Positions 11,307 to 23,525 of a DNA stretch of 64,000 nucleotides are shown here, piece by piece. How positions within the stretch are numbered: position 1 is the stretch's first letter; every line of letters starts with the position of its first letter. The notes beneath the pieces were generated by a model that saw nothing but the letters and a program-made list of their open reading frames with translations, was not told the origin of the DNA and made no database searches. Source of the stretch: Sipunculus nudus (taxonomy: Eukaryota; Annelida; Sipuncula; Golfingiida; Sipunculidae); contig CM049309.1 in NCBI GenBank assembly GCA_026874595.1, positions 70,042,926 to 70,106,925 on the forward strand. Direction: 5' to 3'. Both the position numbers and the translations under genes were made by a program.

Positions 11307-11466
11307 CTTGGATTGCGTGTATATCTCCACCATCTCCTCATCATCTGTCTTCATGCAGCAGCTTTCATCATCAGTTTTAATATAGGAATCAGCCTCGTCT
11401 GTGTTCAGGAAGCTCTCATCATCAGTACGTACATATGACCCATCTCCTTCATCTGTAGACATGTAC
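11307..11466 (-). CDS. DTN: dystrobrevin exon with acidic octapeptide repeats
   Basis: 160 bp; acceptor TGTACAG|GTACATG at its 5' end (11466) and donor CCAAG|GTCAGA (11307). The first base completes an Arg codon from the previous exon, and the exon ends in phase 0. It encodes YMSTDEGDG, SYVRTDDE, SFLNTDEAD, SYIKTDDE, SCCMKTDDEE and MVEIYTQSK. The T-D-D-E units fit the casein kinase 2 consensus (S/T-x-x-D/E), and the tyrosines are regularly spaced. Phosphorylation is inferred, not shown. Confidence 0.85.
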
Positions 11467-12051
11467 CTGTACACAACAGAAAACAAGTGATCCATGGACT
11501 TTCTTGACAAAGAGACATTTGGCTAGACAATGCAGGTAATGCCATTAATATTTTTGATCAAATACAAAAAAAAAATATGAAAACAAAATAAAATATATTA
11601 TAATTCTTTATCTTACAGCTTACTGAAATTCTTTCAGGTTTACCAACCAGTGTGTGGCCTAAAGGCCTTTGGGATTTATAGCCCTTGAGGGATGAAAACA
11701 TTTGTTTCCAGGCCTTAACTTAAATATAAGCTGTCTGTGTCAGTGTTATTATATATTTGTATGTTGCACACAGGGGTTTTTGTACTTCATTGGTCCCTGG
11801 TTTGAGAGAACCCTGGATAAAAACAACCACCTAATATTATAGTTTTACAGTTAAAATGTACCTTGATCAATTGGCCACTGCCACACGCGACCCCTTGCTA
11901 CCAAATTTTAATGGTCAAAATTCACCAATATTTTCATAACAAACTGACCACTACCCGGAAGCAGGGACCAGTGTATATTATACACAGAGCTGAGTCCATG
12001 ATGTACCTATATCTCATATAAATTTATTGTAAAGATTTTCAAGAGACAAAA

Positions 12052-12236
12052 AATGTAAAACCTCACCAAATGACCACCTCAGTTTAGTGAGCACCTCAAA
12101 ATTATGACAATTTTTTCACGGTCCCAGTTTCTTTTCTGGATCTTCATATCAGACCTTGCTTTGACTACCTCAAAAATGCTACCACTTTATCAAAGCCCTG
12201 TTGGTGGTCATAATTTCGAGGTTTCACTGTATAATA
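12052..12236. repeat. MITE-like dispersed repeat with GACCACC core
   Basis: Left arm AAAACCTCACCAAATGACCACCTC and right arm ATTTCGAGGTTTCACTGTATA form short inverted ends (AAAACCTC/GAGGTTTC). The internal text of GACCAC and TGGTCATAA segments recurs at 25040-25290 and 45491-45640, so this is a dispersed family. Confidence 0.45.
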
Positions 12237-12357
12237 AGCACATTCCAGTACTGTTTTGTCAGTCATACTGTTTATCTTTAATGGTTCAAGAGTGAGGAAT
12301 CATCTGTGTATTACCCTCTACTAAAGCATTGTGTGTTTGTGCTTGTCTAAGTCTCAC

Positions 12358-12511
12358 CTCTCTTGGTCTGTATCTGACGAGTAATGTCTGCCATTGAGCC
12401 GTGACTTGCGTGACCTTAGCTCTGCTATGAACCTGCTCTCCTCCTGTAGTCGTCTCTGGATCTCCTCCTGCCAGGCATTTAACTCTGCTGCATTCACATC
12501 ACTACCACCAG
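12358..12511 (-). CDS. DTN: dystrobrevin exon, charged helical segment before the tail
   Basis: 154 bp, acceptor ATCTCGCAG|CTGG and donor GAGAG|GTGAGA; enters after one base of a codon and leaves after two. It encodes AGGSDVNAAELNAWQEEIQ, then RRLQEESRFIAELRSRKSR and LNGRHYSSDTDQER. The middle is a charged amphipathic helix with coiled-coil character. The YSSDTDQE end already resembles the acidic tail repeat. Confidence 0.88.
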
Positions 12512-12794
12512 CTGCGAGATATTAACATGTTTAATGACAGTGCACTACCGACTGCTCCTTTTTAACTTGCCGGTTTACAAATACAAGCGAGTAAGACCTG
12601 TATGGGAAAACATTTTTACAAAGTGCCTCCACCTAAATTGTTCATGTGATCTTATGAAAAACAGGGATTCCTTACTTTAAAATAAGATTTTTATTTAATT
12701 TTGTTTAATCAATATTATTTATTTAAATATATGACTTTCTTGATAAAATGAACCTGATATTATACATGTATTTCAACCGTGAACTACACATACT

Positions 12795-12866
12795 TATGAT
12801 GATAGTAATAATAAATATATTAATAATAATAATAATTATTATTATTATAATAATAATGTTATAATT
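12795..12866. repeat. AAT/ATT microsatellite forming an inverted repeat
   Basis: An (AAT)n run switches to (ATT)n and back to (AAT)n around 12820-12856, giving a self-complementary AT-rich hairpin within the 0.5-kb intron between 12511 and 13014. Confidence 0.8.
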
Positions 12867-13013
12867 AACTTCTGGAAGCAAAGACTACATTTTGGTTTGT
12901 AATTGTGTGATTGAATTATAAACCAGGGCTAATAAATTTGCTTCATTCAAATACATCAGTGTATGTTAATATTCCTTTTTCATTTATCCATATTTTGTGG
13001 TATTTCTTCTCAC

Positions 13014-13061
13014 CTCGTGCTTTTGGCATTTCTTCGTCCTCATCTTCACTGCCACTTGAAG
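13014..13061 (-). CDS. DTN: dystrobrevin 48-bp acidic mini-exon
   Basis: Acceptor TTTTTCCACACATAG|CTTCAAG and donor CACGAG|GTGAGAAG. It enters and leaves in the same phase and encodes ASSGSEDEDEEMPKARG-like sequence. Because it is symmetric it can be skipped without breaking the frame, so it is a candidate cassette exon. It inserts a run of acidic residues between the conserved SLVKELNS block and the downstream helix. Confidence 0.8.
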
Positions 13062-13564
13062 CTATGTGTGGAAAAACAAAATCTGTATTAAAGTCACCAT
13101 CAATAAAGAACAAACATTAGTTGTAAACTCAGTCACTAGGTGGCAGTCCAACACCATATGCAAGAGCGTCTCATTTGTATCATATTTTGATGAGACTCGC
13201 CTTATATGCTTCAGTAGTGCGAGGTCTGGACCCACCCATTATCTGCTGTCTCAATCATTTCAAAGGGTTTCAAACCAATTTTGTAGGCAATGGCCCTCCC
13301 CTTTTTCCCAAACTGAGGTCTCCTTTAAATGTTTTCTCATCATTTTTCCTGGCTTGGGCCCTCTTTTCCAACATCCTCGACCCGCCCTTGTGATCTGCTC
13401 ATACATCAGAACTGTATCATTGTTCTTGGTTTATATGTTTACCTTCTTGTTACTTCTGTATGTTAATTTAAATTTAATTAATCCAATTCCAGCACAGATA
13501 ATCAATAACTGCAGAGATGTTTTCTTCTACTGATTCAGACAATAAAAGATAAAAGTTATTTTTA

Positions 13565-15441
13565 AATATGGATCTCTCTAACTCATACTTGAGACTGGTG
13601 GTGCCATCTACAATGAGTTTTGTGTGAGGTATATCCCTGTTTTTGCCATCTGTTCATCTTTGTGCTGAGTTCAATGCATTGGCCTGAAACTGTGAATGTC
13701 CATTGATCAAAGGGTTTCAAATGCCCTTTTCATCCATCTCGTACTCAAGAGTGATGTCACCATATGCAAATTATTTCTTGTGGCACCATCCGTTCATTTC
13801 CTTTGGGTGAAAATTGCTCATGTCTCAATAGTGGTTCAATTCATTGGTCTGAAATTTAACATATTTATCCATCGTGGAGAATAATCCCATAGTCCAGACA
13901 GGTGACACCAGCTACCTTACCATTTGTAGAATTAATTAATGCCCTTTTCTCAGGAGTAGTTTCGGTATTGGCCTGAAATTTTGCAAGTCCATAGATCTTG
14001 GATACCTCCACCTCAAACTCAAGACTGGTGGCACCATCTGTAATTGTTTTTGTGTCATGTCCATCTGTGAGTCTGCTTTGGGTGAAAATTGCTTACATGT
14101 CAGGATAGTTTCAATGTATTGGTCCGAAATTTAGCATGTGCAGCCGATCTTGGATAGTATTATTGTATACCAGACAGGTGGCACCAACTGCCTCCTGTTT
14201 TCATAGAATACATTGATTCATTTTTTTTCAGGAACGGTTTGCAGTATTGGGCTGAAATGATGCGATTAAGTCCTTAGATCTTGGATACCTCCATCTCAAA
14301 CTCAAGACTGGTGGCACCATCTGTAATTGTGCTTGTGTGGTTTCCATCTGTGCGTCTGCTTTGAGTGAAAATTGCAATATGTCAGGAGTGGTTCAATGTA
14401 TTGGTCTGAAATTTGGTATGTGTATCCATCTTGGAGAGTAATGTTGTAAACCAGACAGGTAACACCAACTGCCTTCTGTTTTCATAGAATACATTAATGC
14501 CATTTTCTCAGGAGTGGTTTGCTGTATTGGGCTGAAATTTTGGGTGTCAATAGATCTTGGATACCTAAATCTCATATTAAAGACTAGTGGCACTATCTGC
14601 AACCGTTCTTGTGTGGCATCTATCCGTGTGTTTGCTTTGGGTGAAAACTGCTCATATCTCAGGAGTGGTTTGCTGTATTTGGCTGGAATTGAGGATGTCC
14701 ATAAATCTTGGATTCCTCCATCTCATACTAAAGACTGGTGGCACTATCTGCAAATGATCTTGTGTGGCATCCATTGGAACATTTGCTTTGGGTAAAAATT
14801 GCTCATATCTCAGGAGTGGTTCAATAAATTGGTCTGAAATTTGGCATGTCCACTGATTATTGGGAAGGTTTCCTTGTTGACCAGACAGGTGGTGCCACCT
14901 ACATTTCCCATTTCTGTAGATTACATTGATGCCCTTTCCTCAGGAATAGTTTGCAATATTGGCCTGAAATTGTGTATGTCCATAGATATTGGATACCTCC
15001 ATCTTGTAATTAAGACTGGTGTTGCCATCTGCAACTGTTTTCATGTGGTGTTCTTCTCTCTGTTTGCTTTGAAAAAAAACTCATATCTCAAGAGTGGAAA
15101 TATGTATTAGCCTGAAATTGTGCATGTTTATCCCTCTTTAGTAGCTTTGTTGTAGACCAGACAGGTAGTATCTAGTGGCGCCACCTGCTGTTCCATTTTT
15201 ACAGAATACATTGATGCACTTTTTCTAAGTAGTGGATTGGTGTCTCTGCCTGAAATTTTGCATGGTATCCATCTGTAGATCTGTTTCTGTAGAAAATTGC
15301 ATTTATATGAGGAATTTAATTGGCATCACTGATGCCACAAATCTGGAGTCATGTCATGTCAGGAACATTCAATGCCTTACTTTACCCATGCCTCTGTGAC
15401 CTGGCAGATACACAGTCACTTGTCGACTACCTGTATCCTAA
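13565..15441 (+). mobile_element. Helentron/HINE-like element B (5' end not identified)
   Basis: Tandem units are marked by GGTGGCACCATCTG-like boxes at 14027, 14177, 14310, about 14586, 14737, about 14887 and 15019, giving ~280-bp dimers with halves of about 150 and 133 bp. The 3' end matches element C: GGCAGATAC (15403-15411), then CAGTCACTTGTCGACTAC, then CTGTATCCTAA ending at 15441 and followed by TT. The terminal hairpin is decayed compared with C, so this is an older copy. No 5' GTATCC hairpin was found; the start is approximate. Confidence 0.6.
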
Positions 15442-16000
15442 TTTATTTTAATATTGACTTGTGTCTAAACTGATTTTTATGGCTAATATGTGTTTCACTC
15501 CTAAAATAAGTACAAAATATTAACATGGAATTTTCCAGAATTCATCAGGGAAAATCAGAGAATTTTGTCCTCATGTAATACTGAGATTGTTAAATAACAC
15601 TGCTGTATATCCATTTATACATGAGAGGCCATCCACACAGACAAATCATGCTGACAGGTCTAGTTCATGATGGAATACATACAACCTAATAAACTATATG
15701 GGAATTCATGTCACAGGGCTGATATCAGATCAGTATAAATGCATGATGAAGTATAATGGCATTCTAGCATGCTTACATGTTATGTATAGTGTCCAAAGAG
15801 TGTATATTTTTTTTTTATAATTCTAATCTTTCTATGGCCTGTTGGAATACTGCATATTTTACATGTCTATGTTATGTAGTAAAAAGATGACCTTAGTTCA
15901 AAAGCTGGCTGATCATCTATAAGGAAGAATTAATATACAAAAGTATATATACTAGCTTAAAACTGAACTTTCTGGCATGGGTTTTAAAATACTCATTTTT

Positions 16001-16060
16001 AGCTCAGCTGACTATAAGTCATCTGAGCTATAGCGATGTCCCTTTGTCCATCGTCCGTAT
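16001..16060. repeat. isolated end of a dispersed element (AGCTCAGCTGACT palindrome)
   Basis: AGCTCAGCTGACT (16001-16013) and AGTCATCTGAGCT (16017-16029) form an imperfect palindrome, followed by ATAGCGATGTCCCTTTGTCC. The reverse complement of the same text lies at 58200-58255 within the array in the LINE, so this is another copy of that element's end. Confidence 0.55.
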
Positions 16061-16681
16061 GGCATACGATATAACGTTGTATATTATACAACAGCTCATC
16101 TCCACATTCTTCCTTTTTCTATATTTTACACGGTTTCATATATTCCCAGTGATAATTTTAAACACATATTACTTTCACATAGTTGAAATATTAAAATTTT
16201 ACAAATATTTGATCATGAGAGACTTCTGCATCTTTGATGTAGTTCATAAAAGTACACATGCAGTATTTCTTGTGCATTCATATATTTATTATTTGATTAT
16301 CATCAAATAGCAGGATCCTTTCCTCTTTGCTTTTCAAATGTTAATATTTAGAAAATATACAATAGTTGTATATATGTATTATATATATATCAGACACTTA
16401 ATCATAAGTATCATGCAAATTCCATGGACAAAGAGAAAAAACACTACTTTTTCTTATTTTCCAGGCCATGAACACAGGAAGAACTAAGAGTCTTTTAGAA
16501 AAAATGCAATAAGAAACAATGTGATAAACTGACAGCTGAAATTGTCAGAAAATAATTAGTGATCTTGCAAATGATGTATAAAACAGCAGCTACTGAATTA
16601 AAAAGCTAAGATATTGTTTCAACTTTTATACTGAAACAACAAATCCAATGATTATATAGTCATTATATATCAAAAGCTCAC

Positions 16682-16946
16682 CTGAATTAAGTTCTTTAAC
16701 TAAAGATGACATGGCATTGGTAACAGAGTCAGCCGCTATCAGCAGGTCATTTCGAAGACTGCGGAGATTAGATGATGACCCTGTGCTGCCTGTCGTGCCA
16801 AATGCTTGCCGCACCTCCCCTCCAACCCCCGCCATAGAATCTCCTGGAGTGCTGGGACTACTTCCTCTTCCAGCAGCCATTGGTGGTGACTGTCCACTCC
16901 GCGATCTCGGACTACTATTGGGTGTCGACCTTGGTGAGCCTTGACT
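16682..16946 (-). CDS. DTN: dystrobrevin exon with conserved LRNDLL / SLVKELNS block
   Basis: 265 bp, acceptor TTTTTCAG|AGTCAAGG and donor AATTCAG|GTGAGC; enters in phase 0 and leaves one base into a codon. The first ~35 residues are a Ser/Pro-rich linker (SQGSPRSTPNSSPRSRSGQ). Next come STPGDSMAGVGGEVRQAFG and SLRNDLLIAADSVTNAMSS, then LVKELNS. The second half is a clear match to the segment C-terminal to the coiled coils in dystrobrevins. Confidence 0.93.
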
Positions 16947-17892
16947 CTGAAAAATTGACAATGATACACGTTACTTTGATTCAAGTGACATTTTTATTCC
17001 AACTGATGGCTACTGCATCAAGTAATTTGTAAAGATGGTCTACTTCATTACTTTGAGCTAGAGGTATATATTTTGGTTAACCTTACAAATTTAAGAACAA
17101 ATATAGTTAGAAATGATTCAGGAAAACTGTCCTGTCACTTCTAGTTTGAACATAATCCAGTCATCAGTAGGACTTATCTCTTATAAGCTACAAGCCACTT
17201 TTAAGTGTAGCTCATGGTCAGCAGAATTCAGAATGAACATTGTTACTCTTCTCCTTTTAGCTCACAACGTGAAGTCCGACTAACAGAGCATTACAATAAT
17301 TTCCACAAGTGTACCTCCACTAGCAGATCGTTAAACAGTCTCCCTATAGATTATTTAAGCTTCCCCAGCTTCTGTATCCAATTTATTTTTTAGGATGACT
17401 GTACACGGCAATAAGCAATAACTGACTACATCCCCCTGATCCTGATCAATACCAGATGGATATTATACTAATGCGCGACTAACTGACGCTAACATCCAGT
17501 AAATCACCAGAATATCATCGAAAGTTGATTCCAATCAGTCTCATATCCATAATTCCTTGTTTATTCCTATGAATTAATCCACCCACATGCTGTCACCAAA
17601 AAGTGCTTATGTTTGGAGAATAGTGCTTAGTCTCCACCACAGTGGATATGATTGTGGCCTTATGATGGATGGTTGTTCCACTCAATAATGTAATTATGCT
17701 CCCCGACAAGCAACGAAACCAAGTATCACGGTATCAGTCCCAGACCAACCCTGACAGACAGGATCCAATCACAGAGAATAAACGGCAGACTCTTATCCAT
17801 GTATTTTCATGGCAGACAGAATACAGTCTGCAGTATGAATTGTATACAGAGTTTGCCAAGCATACAATTAATGCTTGCAATGTGATCTGTAT

Positions 17893-18115
17893 TGTGTTGA
17901 ATAAAATACAGCCCTATAAACCTGACCGGCAGTGTCTGGAAAAGACTAAACCCTGCAACATCATCTGTATAATGTATGAGAAGTATACCGCCTCATATTC
18001 AATTGTGTTGAATAAAATACAGCCCCAGACCTGACCAGCAGTGTCTGGAAAACACTAAACCCTGCAACATCATCTGTATAATGTATGGAAAAGTATACCA
18101 CCTCTGACTCTATCC
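17893..18115. repeat. tandem duplication of ~111 bp
   Basis: TGTGTTGAATAAAATACAGCCC occurs at about 17893 and 18004. Each is followed by CTGACCRGCAGTGTCTGGAAAA and CCCTGCAACATCATCTGTAT. The two copies differ by a few substitutions and small indels. Confidence 0.8.
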
Positions 18116-21100
18116 TTATTCATAGTTCTGACAGAAGAAAAATTGCAAGTCAAGTACCTCAGAGACTGGAACTTCCTGGCAGCAATATACTTGAAACTGA
18201 TATTTGATGGGTTTGCTTAAAATTGGCAAAAATGAGGTTACCAGGCAACAGCACTGGCATGTTAGGACAGCTGATAATTTTTTTCTAGGATTTTATTTTA
18301 CACAGCTTCAACTGAATTTGGCTCTGTCAGGTCATTTGGTGCGGTCCTGCTCTGATCTCCAAAGACCGATCGTTCATATGTACGGCACTGACACCCCAGA
18401 CTAACCAGGTCAGACAAAACTATTAAGGAAGGCTGCCCACAAAAAACGAAATGGTAGATCAAGGAAATAGCAATATCATAACTCCAGCCAGACTTCAAGG
18501 ATATCTTATTTGATGGGCCGATCCTTTCAAGTAAGTTATATGCCAGAAGAAAGGCTTTGTGAAAATGCAGCCAGCCTCCTTTTCTCAAAAGTGGATATTG
18601 TGTGTCTGGAATTTTATTACTTTAATCTTTTGTTACATCTTCATAGCACTTTTGATTTTAAGACATTACATCAAATATTTGGAAGATGTTTTCTTACTGA
18701 TATATTATTCAAGAAGATGTTATCATTCATTTCAACAATGTTATGTAGTTCCACATCCAGTAACAAACACAGGAGATCACATTGTCATACCTACTGTTGA
18801 TAACAAGTATAAACTTAATATATTAATTATATATATTTGGTAAGGAGGGATGACAAATAGACTAAGGGCATCAAGTTTTTGCTAAAAATTCAGATATTAT
18901 AAAGTATGCTCTGAACACATAAAGCAATAAGGCTTCCATTTAGTCCCACTACTATCTTCCATAAGTTTAATACATTTTAAGTATACTTAATACATTATGA
19001 AGACTAAAAATGAAGTGAAAGATCACATATTCTCCTCTCCCTGGTGTAGTGCTATAGTTATTGTAATTATAAGCCAAGTACATGTACTCTAAAATAAGGA
19101 GATAAGTAACTTGTATTTTTGCTGCATTTTGTTATTTTCAATTTATGCACTTATTTATGGAGTTATTAATTAAGCCTGTGAATCTGATTGTTCCTGATCA
19201 ATATTTATAGTAACACTGTACTTGCAATGAAGAGTCACAGCACCCCTTCAGGGGCATACTTATGTTCCCCAATACCATTGTTCCCCGGTACCTTTGTTCC
19301 ACAACTCATGCTGGATCTTATTATGAAAAGTTTCCATACCTTATAATACATATTCATTGTATGTCCACAAATCCCAGCCACGAGACAGGTCTGATAACCC
19401 AATGAATCCACGTTGAAATTTTTTTTTAAGAAATGTATTTTCCACTTTAGATGTCCACAACTTAAACAATTATTGCTAGTTATTTTTTGCTCTATTTGGG
19501 GCTGCAATGTGTTTGTTTAGTCTAAAAAAAGACCTTGTGATTTTTATACGTAACACCAATGAATGTATTTAACAATTCAGTAAAAAAAATCTATACAGAT
19601 CCCAACATATGTACTTGGGATCATAGGGTTGAACCCCCCCCCCTAACCTCCCATAACTATGCACTAGCTGTAATAGTTTATATCCAAAAAGTACAAGGGT
19701 CTCTTGCTAATAAAGATGTTAAATTCACATTTTATGACTTTTTATGGTTTTCTGTACGGTTTCACCATGGTGAGGATCATTTGAGTCCAAGTTCTATAGT
19801 TCAAAATGAGCAACCTGTTTATTCACTACACTGATGAGGAAATCCGCTATTTACTGGAAAACATAAAAAGGAACTACATGGAGAAACAGATGAATTAAGA
19901 AAATACAGGCTTTCTCTTTAAATAAGTTCTATCACTTAAAATATCTCTTGAAATATCATTCCTTATATTTTAGCCAATTTGTTAAAATCTGCTAAGTTAA
20001 TGAACTGCCCATTGGTAAAAACTGCCTAGTTTGAATTTAAAGCTTTTAGTGGAACAGCTTTATGACTTCACAAATAAAAGTGTTTTAATGTTTATTTTAC
20101 TGCCATTGGAAACATTATTGATCTCATCTAGATGTAATTGCAATGAGAAATTCAGGTCACTAACCCGATTAAAATAAACATTGACTGATCCAAATTTAGT
20201 TTGAAAGTACTCTCCTGACACCAGTGACTTTGGTGACAGAAACAGACTTTTATGGGAGATACTTCAAGGTGTTCTCTGTCTAATTAACTCCTGTGACTGC
20301 CTCCTGCATATCGTAAAAAAAAACATCCAACTGCAAAATCAATGAACGAAATGAGCAGCTCCCAGCCAGTGACAGGGCAGTATTGTCTTAGCAAGTGTGC
20401 AATGAAGGTGTCATTTTCTGGTGTTTATATCTGAACCGTGTGTTATTTCTGGATATTTTTTAGACTTGTTGTATGTCATAAAACTTTGGTCCTGGTATGA
20501 AATGTTTATATGGCATGGACAAGCAACTTTAAATGACACATAGCAAAAAATGGCACATGTATATAAGGAACAACCGAGAGAGTAAAACAGGCTCTAGACT
20601 TCAAAATTACATATTCACTTACCCATCAGAAACATAGCAAAGGAAAAGAAAGAGTAAAAATCTGTGACAACTATCAATTTAATTATTACATGGAGAAGGG
20701 GATTTCAGTCACCTCAAACTGAACCATGACAGATTACAGTAATTAAGCTTAATCCTATTATTTTTTATTGATGTATTATATTTTCTCTGCTGCAACTGTG
20801 ACACAATTATAAAAGTCTGGCCAGGGCAAAGCCTCAAGTTGTTAAATAGTTACCGGCAACTCATTTGTACTGGCTAAGTGGTTAATATCTTTAATGCACA
20901 TTATAACAATGACATTATCTCTTGCCAGACTCCATAACTGAAGTGTGACAGGTATGAATTGTTTTTGTAATATTACAGATTAGTTGTAATAAACAAGGGT
21001 GGTTATCATGGTACATGTTAACAATGAGCATCAGGCCATGACACCAACAGATGCTTTCTAGAAGGAAGCACACTTGTCACTTGGTGTATAGTGATCGTCA

Positions 21101-22587
21101 AATGAACCAATATTGGGTGTTTCATCAAACACACTTAATCTTAATTCATTACAAGATAAGTGTTCAGAGAGGAACCTTATCATTAGAAATAAAGAAGAAT
21201 TTTTACATTTATCTTTCGAAAAATGACAAAGTAGGATCTTTCCTGTTCATATAACAGACCTAAATCCTCAGTGTCAATCAGCAGTGGCAAAACAGAGGTG
21301 GGAAAGGTCTATAAAAAATATTCTACAACTATTTTTACCACTCTATGGAAATAGTACTTACTTATTATTTATAACAACTCTGGTCTTAGAAATCAAAAAT
21401 TGTATTGGTTCTTGCCAGAGCCATCAATAATTGGATTTTTTCTTAAATGTTAATGTCATTCTAAATGTCAGAGCCATCAGTAATTACATCAGTTCTTTGC
21501 ATTGACCAATGTATCAATATACTGCCCCTGCCCTGCTAGTAGGTAAAGGACAGTGATCAGGTACTTTGGCAGTAAAAGATTAATTCTCAGGGCTATCTGA
21601 CTCCCTAAACCAGGTCAAAGTTCATTTAAAAGAAGAGTTAAGGAACATGTAAATCAGCAATGATTACCTAATGCCAGCCAGACAAACAGAAAAAGTACAG
21701 GAGCAACATTTCTGAAAACTATTAAAATGATCATGACAAAGAGAAGATGATAACTTTGGCATGTCCTGCTTAAGCAAGACTTATTTTGGCAAATATAAAA
21801 TAATCCTATTAATTTTGATTGATTTCTAGCAAATACAGTACTTTATGAGAAATAAACACTTAAGTTTTGACAGTGCAATTTGATTATATTATCATCAAGT
21901 GATGAAAAGCTCACACAATACTGTTTTGATCCTTAACTTGGTCTAGGTACATGCCCTGTAAACTCACCATTGTGGTAGTTAGTGGAGAGTATCAGTTGAA
22001 AAGTCTCACAGAAGACACTGACACTATGAGAATATCCTGAAAGTGATCCAACGGTCTGATATCCACCAACTGTAGCAGGCAGTGTATTTGGGAGACATAA
22101 GACACAGAATCAATACTGGTTTTGAGAGAAAACCTGCATCTGTACAAGCTGGTCATTTGTCAGCATAGACTGGTCTCTTCCTCTAAAAGAGGATCACTTT
22201 GTGGACAGGACGCCTCTCTTTCATCAAGATCTAGCTGGCTTGTTTTGCCTGTATTGATCGGCTAAATGCCTTCAAAGTCGCTGGGTTCTGATAGAGGCTC
22301 AACTGTGATCGTGATATATTTGTCAGGGAGCAATCCCTAATGAAGCGACTCCTCGTCACAAATGACCTCATTTATAGTCTGTCCTTGAAAGAGGTCATAC
22401 TCAATCAAGGAGAACCAGGAATGTCATGCATATTTCTGCATGAAAACATTGAAGTTTTCCAGTTTGTTGGTGATTTTATGTATTCACTGATGAATTCTGA
22501 ATACATTCGCAGTCAGCTAAATAGAGAAACTGCAAAAGATGCACCAGTTTAATTCAAAGTTACAGATTTTAATTTCATCTTCATTAA

Positions 22588-23043
22588 AGGTGCCCTTTCA
22601 CCTACCTTTTGAAACAGAATTTATGTGATTTCTGGCTTCCTCTCTGTAAATATTAATGATCTAAGGGTAATTTTGGTAGTGAAAAATTTTTATAATGCCA
22701 TGTGATGGCTGTATGAACTTGTTTATCAACATGTTTGTAAACACAGCAATGTTGACAAACTGGAAAAACATGAAACCTAAGGTGGAATGCCTATAAGCTT
22801 ATGTAGAAAGGTAACTTGTTAAAGATGCCATTTGCATAGCTCTGGCTTATCTGACTTGCTGCCAGATGCCCTTGTTGAATTTGTTTTGTATATTTTGGTG
22901 GGCCCCCAAATATTATATACACCTTGATATAAATAAAACAAGCAGCCTGTGTGCAGTGATATCCATATTTTCTGGCCAATTTTTATATAAGCTCCAATGG
23001 ATTACCTTTAGTTTATAAAGGTCAGATAGGTGATTGGGCCCCT
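22588..23043. mobile_element. 456-bp MITE with imperfect TIRs and TTAA flanks
   Basis: Left end AGGTGCCCTTTCACCTACCT (22588 on) and the reverse complement of the right end, AGGGGCCCAATCACCTATCT (ending 23043), match at 15 of 20 positions. TTAA lies on both sides (22584-22587 and 23044-23047), as expected of piggyBac-type insertion. No coding capacity. Confidence 0.65.
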
Positions 23044-23164
23044 TTAAGCTTTTTTTCTGTAATTCTTGATAAAATACAACAGGTTCAAATTTAAAATAAT
23101 ATTCTGAACTTTCTCATGAAAGTTATATGGTGGAGCGTTTAAGGTAGACAATCTAGATTAAAGA

Positions 23165-23525
23165 CAACTGCTAATTATAGAGAAGCCAATTATGGATACG
23201 CAATTACAGACACTTTGTGTAGGACATCTTGGCATTACAGACATCTCCCAGCTACAGATAGCTCCCATTACAGATAAGTCCAATTACAGACATCTCACAT
23301 TACGGAACCTTCAAACTACAGGAAATGGTCACAGACATATCTTCAATTTTCACAACCTCCACATAACAGAAGCTTCCCAATTATAGATACCTTTTAGTTA
23401 CAGATTATCCCAATTATAATCATCACCCAATTACAAAAACATCCCATTTACAGTCAGCTCTCAGTTATGGACATACCTAAATTACAGACACCTCCAAATG
23501 ACAGAAACCTCAAAATTATAGACTG
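23165..23525. repeat. degenerate ~19-20 bp minisatellite (ATTACAGAYAYCTCCCA)
   Basis: Many divergent copies of ATTACAGACATCTCCCA-like units, for example CAATTACAGACACTTT, CATTACAGACATCTCCCA and AATTACAGACACCTCCAAA. The unit shares length and the ATTACAG core with the minisatellite at 4845-5171. Confidence 0.7.

Noticed and set aside
13066..13533. 155-codon open frame on +
   Set aside because: No recognisable domain, overlaps intron next to a well-supported - strand exon, hydrophobic low-complexity end; judged chance.
16711..16984. Open frames overlapping the dystrobrevin LRNDLL exon in other frames
   Set aside because: Shadows of the real - strand exon at 16682-16946.
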